Shown piece after piece: positions 5,601 through 8,492 of a stretch of DNA of 8,492 nt. The position numbers and the translations under genes are program-made. The notes under the pieces were generated by a model that saw only the letters and a program-made list of their open reading frames with translations, was not told the origin of the DNA and made no database searches. Every line of letters starts with the position of its first letter. The first letter of the stretch is position 1. The stretch is from Candidatus Bathyarchaeota archaeon (GTDB lineage Archaea > Thermoproteota > Bathyarchaeia > 40CM-2-53-6). Location of the stretch: contig VBBH01000177.1 of the NCBI GenBank assembly GCA_005888695.1, forward strand, positions 1-8,492, in the 5' to 3' direction.

Positions 5601-8492
5601 CCAGCAGAATAGTGTCGGGCGGTAAGAAGTGTATAGCGAAATCGTAGACGTGCATAGCGATGGAAGCAGAACTCCTGGTTCCTCCCTCAGGAGACTGTCC
5701 ATCTGTGCCCGTGACTGTGAAAGATCTATCGCCAACAGTGAGTGGTGAGTTGACAGTTAGCGTTGAAGTGGCTCCTGTAAAGGTGGGAGTAACAGACAAC
5801 GAAGAAAAGGAACCGCTCATTGTGCTGATCGAAAGACTGACAGATGGAATGATTCCCGTCGAACCGGAGACGAGGGTAAGCGTCACAATGTACGAACCTT
5901 TACCACCATAGAGGATGGTGTCTGCCGAGGAACCGGCGACAGTGAAATCGTAGACATGGACTAGACCTGCCACCGTCCTCGCCCCTGCTGCAGGAGACCC
6001 GTTAGCAGCGGTAACCGTGAACAACGCGTCGCCCACCGATCCAGGAGTTACCGTCCCCATGGAAGTCGCACCTCCAAGAGTTGGAGTGATCTGCGTCGGG
6101 GAGGAGAACCCACCTGAGACGCCACTCACAGTCAGGCCAAAAGGCAGTGGAGTTCCCGTGGAACCGGTGACCAAGGTTCCCTTTATTGTGTAAACACCGC
6201 TTCCGCCCTTTAGGACAGTGTCTGGGGAGGTAATCGTTAGGGTGAAATCGTAGACGTGGAGTGTGGTTGAGGCCGAGGCTCTTGCTCCTCCCTCGGGCGA
6301 CCGCCCGTCAGTTCCTGTGACTGTGAACGAGGTGTCGCCTACTGTCGCAGGGGAGTTGACTCTCAAAAAAGTCGACGTACCAGCCCCGGACGGGACCAGC
6401 GATGCCGGAAAGAAGGACCCAGTCAATCCTGATATTGAGAGTGCTATCGAGGGAATAGTGCCTGTGGAACCACTAGTCAAAGTCAGCGTCACTGTATACG
6501 AGCCTTGTCCCCCCCTAAGGATAGTATCTGGGATAGCGTCTGCAGAAGACAACGTTGCAGTGAAGTCGTAGACGTTTACTATGACAGGGCTCGAAGTAAC
6601 CACAGCTCCAACGTTATCTGTGACCTGGATCTCGAAGGACCAAGCCCCCACAGTCGTCAAAGCGCCTGTCGAGGTGGAAGCTGGCGACGTGCAGGATGAG
6701 GATGAGGAGCCGTCAAGGTTACTGTAACTTCCAGCACCTGGAGACTTCTGAAGCCATTGGCAACTGTAGGGCGAGGTACCACTGCCGAATGTCGCAGACA
6801 GGGTTGATGACCGACCCGAAAGGATAGTCGATGAGCCGGCCGAAAGGCCGTCCACAGTTAGAGCCGGGTTTACGGTCACCGTGAAAATTCCGCTGGCCAC
6901 ATTTCCTGAAGAGTCCGTGGCAGAACAAGACACTGGAGTTGCTCCAAGAGCAAAAGTCGAACCTGACGGGGGCGAGCAAGCGACGACTGGGGATGAGTCT
7001 GCGAGGTCCGTAGCCGTCGCAGAGAAGGTCAGGGAGGCTCCACTTGGGCTAGTAGCGTCCGCGATAATGTCTGCTGGCAGAGACAGGATTGGAAGTGTAG
7101 TATCAACAACAGTTACTGTGGAGACCACTGAGCCAGTATTGCCCAATGCGTCCGTGGCAGTGCATGTGACCGTCGTAGCGCCTAGGGAAAAGGTGGAGCC
7201 TGAAATAGGAGAGCAGGTTGTATAGAGAGAAACACCTGTAGAACTTGTGGCAGAGGCCGTGAAAGTCGTAACCGCCCCATTAGGACCGGTAGCCTCGAGA
7301 GTAACTGGGAGTCCAGTTATGGACACTGTAGGGGGAGCATTGCATGTAGTAACGGGGTTCCCGCTTGTTGGGATGGTACCATAAGTAGTGCCGCCACAAA
7401 TGGTGATTGTTCCAGGGTTGGAGAGAGTGCCGGCGTTATAGATGCCGGTGCCGCCAGTGTTTGACACTACGGTCGTCCCTTCGGCATTATTGGTGAGCAT
7501 GCCGAAGTTGACGATGCCGGAGCTACCGCTGCCAGTGTTCGACACTGTGATAGCACCAGAGTTGGAGAGGCTGCCGAAGTTTTGGATGCCGAACGTAGCG
7601 ATGCCGATGTTCGCCACTGTGATAGTACCAGAGTTGGAGAAGGTGCCTCCTGAGTAGATGGTTATGCCGGTGCTACCGGAGTTCGACACTGTGATAGTTC
7701 CAGAGTTAGAGAGAGTGCCGTGGTTTTGGATGCCATAGCTGCCGAAGTTTGACGCAGTGATCGTCCCTCCAGCACTATTGGTGAAAGTGCGGTCGTTGAG
7801 GATACCAGTGCTGCTGCCAGTGTTTGACACTGTGATAGCACCAGAGTTGGAGAGAGTGCCCCCCGAATTTCGGATACCGTAGCTGCCGGTGCCCCTGTTC
7901 GACACCGTGATAGTACCAAAGTTCGAGAGATCGCCGGCGATACCGTAACTGGCGGTACCGGTGTTCGACACCGTGATAGTACCAAAGTTCGAGAGATCGC
8001 CGGCGATACCGTAACTGGCGGTACCGGTGTTCGACACCGTGATACTGCCAGAGTTGGTAAACGTGCCTCCGTTGTAGATGCCGATGTAGCCAGAGTTCTC
8101 CACTATAATAGTCCCAGAGCTGGAGAGGGTGCCATAGCTGTAGATACCGTAGCTGCCGGTACCGGTGTTCGACACCGTGATAGTACCAAAGTTGGTAACG
8201 GTGCCGCCGCTGTAGATTCCGTAGCTGCTGCCAGAGTTCGATACTGTGATCGTCCCTACAGCATTATTGGTGAGACTGTCTCCTACGGAGTTGTAGATAC
8301 CGGTGACGCCGGTGTTTGATAATGTAATAATTCCAGAGTTGATAATGGTGCCGCCTGAGTTGGAGATGCCGTCGCTGCCGTCGGAGTTTGAAACGACGAT
8401 AGTCCCTCCAGGATTATTGTTAAGAACACCTCTTTGTTCGTTATAGATGCCGATGCTGCCGGTGTTTGATATTGTGATGGTCCCAGAATTGG
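2602..8492 (-). CDS. Giant multidomain repeat surface protein, N-terminus beyond window
   Basis: One open frame runs from the right edge to a TAG at 2602-2604, giving 1962 visible residues, numbered here from 8490. The GTG at 8175 lies inside the repeat array, so the true start is outside the window. Residues 1-383 form about 16 short beta-helix-like repeats. Two HYR domains follow (about 385-465 and 466-542), each with a GSTFxLGAT(T/P)V and CxATDxxGN motif. Residues 543-638 are PKD/Ig-like, with Cys residues around SPYSCQW. Eight YDF-type Ig-like repeats span 639-1476. Then come an Ig-like domain with VTFYFNGQSIGSG (1477-1578) and a second strand-rich domain (1579-1714). A GGW-type domain (1715-1881) starts TGQFVTAGGW and contains SNAWIGLGF. 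A terminal Ig/IPT-like domain (1882-1962) contains VTVSGTGFAP. Cysteines cluster outside the repeats. It is probably a cell-surface adhesin or matrix protein, by inference. No C-terminal membrane helix, LPXTG or PGF-CTERM motif is visible. A signal peptide would lie beyond the window. Confidence 0.93.
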   Translation of the reverse strand, partial: NSGTITISNTGSIGIYNEQRGVLNNNPGGTIVVSNSDGSDGISNSGGTIINSGIITLSNTGVTGIYNSVGDSLTNNAVGTITVSNSGSSYGIYSGGTVTNFGTITVSNTGTGSYGIYSYGTLSSSGTIIVENSGYIGIYNGGTFTNSGSITVSNTGTASYGIAGDLSNFGTITVSNTGTASYGIAGDLSNFGTITVSNRGTGSYGIRNSGGTLSNSGAITVSNTGSSTGILNDRTFTNSAGGTITASNFGSYGIQNHGTLSNSGTITVSNSGSTGITIYSGGTFSNSGTITVANIGIATFGIQNFGSLSNSGAITVSNTGSGSSGIVNFGMLTNNAEGTTVVSNTGGTGIYNAGTLSNPGTITICGGTTYGTIPTSGNPVTTCNAPPTVSITGLPVTLEATGPNGAVTTFTASATSSTGVSLYTTCSPISGSTFSLGATTVTCTATDALGNTGSVVSTVTVVDTTLPILSLPADIIADATSPSGASLTFSATATDLADSSPVVACSPPSGSTFALGATPVSCSATDSSGNVASGIFTVTVNPALTVDGLSAGSSTILSGRSSTLSATFGSGTSPYSCQWLQKSPGAGSYSNLDGSSSSSCTSPASTSTGALTTVGAWSFEIQVTDNVGAVVTSSPVIVNVYDFTATLSSADAIPDTILRGGQGSYTVTLTLTSGSTGTIPSIALSISGLTGSFFPASLVPSGAGTSTFLRVNSPATVGDTSFTVTGTDGRSPEGGARASASTTLHVYDFTLTITSPDTVLKGGSGVYTIKGTLVTGSTGTPLPFGLTVSGVSGGFSSPTQITPTLGGATSMGTVTPGSVGDALFTVTAANGSPAAGARTVAGLVHVYDFTVAGSSADTILYGGKGSYIVTLTLVSGSTGIIPSVSLSISTMSGSFSSLSVTPTFTGATSTLTVNSPLTVGDRSFTVTGTDGQSPEGGTRSSASIAMHVYDFAIHFLPPDTILLGGKGSYTVTASLVSGSTGDIPSVSLSISGLTGSFGSTSLVPTTSGASSTLTVDSPATVGDALFTVTGTDSRTPEGGTRNIHSLVYAYDFKMAVSSADTILLGGRGSYTATLTLVTGSGGTIPSVTLSINTLTGLFSSSVTPTPAGAASTLSVNSPASVGDSSFTVTGTDSRSPEGGSRVSSPSTIHVYDFTVSVSPTSSIFLRGATGTHTVTLTLATGSTGTVPSISLTQIGLPGDSTYSFSGSVIPTTSGASATLTVVTDGSPLGSLGDRLFIVAGSDSRSPEGGSRISSTNYLRIYDFSVSLSPSDSTVLRGASASYTLSVSLTIGSTSTGLPTSVSMSLTGAPSDSATTLASSIIFPPSPVSPAATVLNIGTGSTSLGDFALTVRGSVAGGYRSGSGDLHVYDFGVSVSSGTKQINQGSTASYMVTLTLLTGSSSTGIPSVGLSVGSCVSDATCTFTPVSVVPTASGATSTLAVTTGTGTTLGTYTITVTASDSRSPEGGSRTGSATLVVGGTSLVYAGPVAADYGDLVTLSATLTSQAGTGGVPNEVVTFYFNGQSIGSGTTSIIGVATLSWNVGSGFSPQLGQGTYSICAKFSGDSSWLASQSATQQFRINKEDTVVTYTGNTVLSTTSSSFTLQGLVLVDGGTEPYGPFRGNLMSASVQFKVYTTTLTPTLLGAFYAPVSTVSGLTGTATTTLPCRAGSGSPPSSIICGGIILQEGAYNIQARIDPTNAYFTSPVSDGMFSVYIPTGQFVTAGGWVADPSSLNPKNQANFGLTVRFNSKGQIQGQSVYIYRTPCVSPAPTGDICDIMIKSNAWIGLGFYTQTVGGMTRSCSNFQSKANVQETDTVTGILYSVQGNNQMTVYACQGNSNSSPAGTYSIQDLSQSGTVFHATPGYSTGVVLGGGSVVVHNNAFTPTISLSPSTCDRGARVTVSGTGFAPLSTITIAIGSTVFASVTSDSAGSFATGFTAPLTSGTYTVIATDGSGNSAWATLTVS
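4063..6576 (-). repeat. Eight tandem YDF-type Ig-like repeats (100-111 aa)
   Basis: Repeat starts are marked by HVYDF or a close variant at 6576 (NVYDF), 6258, 5958, 5652, 5349 (YAYDF), 5046, 4716 (RIYDF) and 4395. Unit lengths are 106, 100, 102, 101, 101, 110, 107 and 111 residues. A typical unit runs YDF, then DTILxGGxGSYTVTLTL, GSTGTIPSVSLSISGLTGSF, a TSGASSTLTVNSPATVGD stretch, and FTVTGTDSRSPEGG(S/T)R. The pattern resembles archaeal Ig-like/NEW3-style extracellular repeats, but I could not assign a family with certainty. Unit 8 contains a Cys pair (SCVSDATC) that the others lack, and units 6-8 are longer and more divergent, probably as a transition to the C-terminal domains. Confidence 0.9.
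7379..8492 (-). repeat. Array of ~22-27 aa beta-helix-like repeats
   Basis: The N-terminal visible part of the giant protein is a tandem array with the approximate consensus GTLSNSGTITVSNTGSGSYG followed by IYN. Sixteen units with a TITVSN-type core can be counted, plus a last degenerate unit (TITICGG) before the HYR domains. The regular Asn, Thr, Ser and Gly pattern suggests a right-handed beta-helix or solenoid like those in bacterial haemagglutinin and autotransporter passenger domains. Units differ by 0-5 residues, mostly at the GIYN turn. Units with NNAxGTI in place of NSGTI recur every few repeats (near 8250, 7770 and 7490), hinting at a higher-order period. The array continues past the right edge. 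Confidence 0.88.
7896..8044 (-). repeat. Exact 66-bp tandem duplication in the repeat array
   Basis: Bases 7896-7978 are identical to 7962-8044, an 83-nt perfect match at an offset of 66 bp, which equals 22 codons. It doubles one beta-helix unit (TASYGIAGDLSNFGTITVSN) without changing the frame. Neighbouring units differ at many synonymous sites, so this copy is recent or has been homogenised. A further 37-nt exact match joins 7953-7989 and 8157-8193, at an offset of 204 bp (68 codons). Confidence 0.95.

Noticed and set aside
4055..6571. Recurring plus-strand frames opposite the YDF repeats, with products rich in Pro, Val and Glu (VPPSGD, VPVTV)
   Set aside because: They are periodic antisense images of the conserved SPEGG and FTVTGTD repeat segments and appear once per repeat because the DNA repeats.
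7442..7985. Open frames on both strands in the beta-helix array (for example products with repeated LSQCRTP)
   Set aside because: Tandem repeats with unit lengths divisible by three keep alternative frames open. The TITVSN frame alone is continuous with the downstream domains.
8173..8175. GTG as the start of the giant protein
   Set aside because: The same repeat pattern continues in frame without a stop up to 8490, and the GTG is the V of an ordinary TITVSN core.
7379..8492. CRISPR-like appearance of short spaced DNA repeats
   Set aside because: The repeats are imperfect, have no constant-length direct repeat separated by unique spacers, and are fully explained by an in-frame protein repeat.

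Overview
The window most likely comes from an archaeon. The best evidence is a tRNA-Leu(CAG) gene interrupted at position 7/8 by a 31-nt intron whose ends fold into a textbook bulge-helix-bulge, the substrate of the archaeal tRNA-splicing endonuclease. Two weaker signs agree: a TATA-like box about 29 nt upstream of a TTG start with no ribosome-binding site (leaderless transcription), and a run of Ts without a hairpin as terminator. The secreted proteins built from Ig-like, YDF-type and beta-helix repeats resemble those of Thaumarchaeota (Nitrososphaeria) and related lineages, but that lineage guess rests on protein style and could not be tested here.

Layout. Bases 1-117 hold no gene I can support. 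A small luciferase-domain (DUF5519-type) protein lies at 118-483 (+). The intron-containing tRNA-Leu follows at 581-699 (+), then a possible 93-residue hypothetical gene at 739-1020 (+). From there everything is on the minus strand. A 498-residue secreted protein (919-2415) has a signal peptide, an Ig-like region and a C-terminal NosD-like right-handed beta-helix. A 186-bp gap (2416-2601) holds its promoter and the terminator of the next gene. The rest of the window, 2602-8492, is one open reading frame for a giant surface protein that runs off the right edge, so at least 1962 residues are visible and the N terminus is missing.

The giant protein is a mosaic. It starts with about 16 short beta-helix-like repeats around TITVSNTG, followed by two HYR domains and a PKD/Ig-like domain. 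Then come eight YDF-type repeats of 100-111 residues, six carrying an (S/T)PEGG(S/A/T)R signature. The C-terminal part has two further Ig-like domains, a GGW-type domain and a terminal Ig/IPT-like domain. No membrane anchor or sorting signal is visible at its C terminus.

How they work together. The two minus-strand genes point the same way and both encode extracellular repeat proteins, so they may form a cell-surface module for adhesion, matrix or glycan binding. They appear to be separate transcription units, because a terminator and a promoter lie between them. The tRNA and the luciferase-domain gene have no evident functional link to them. No CRISPR array, insertion sequence, integrase or defence system was seen.
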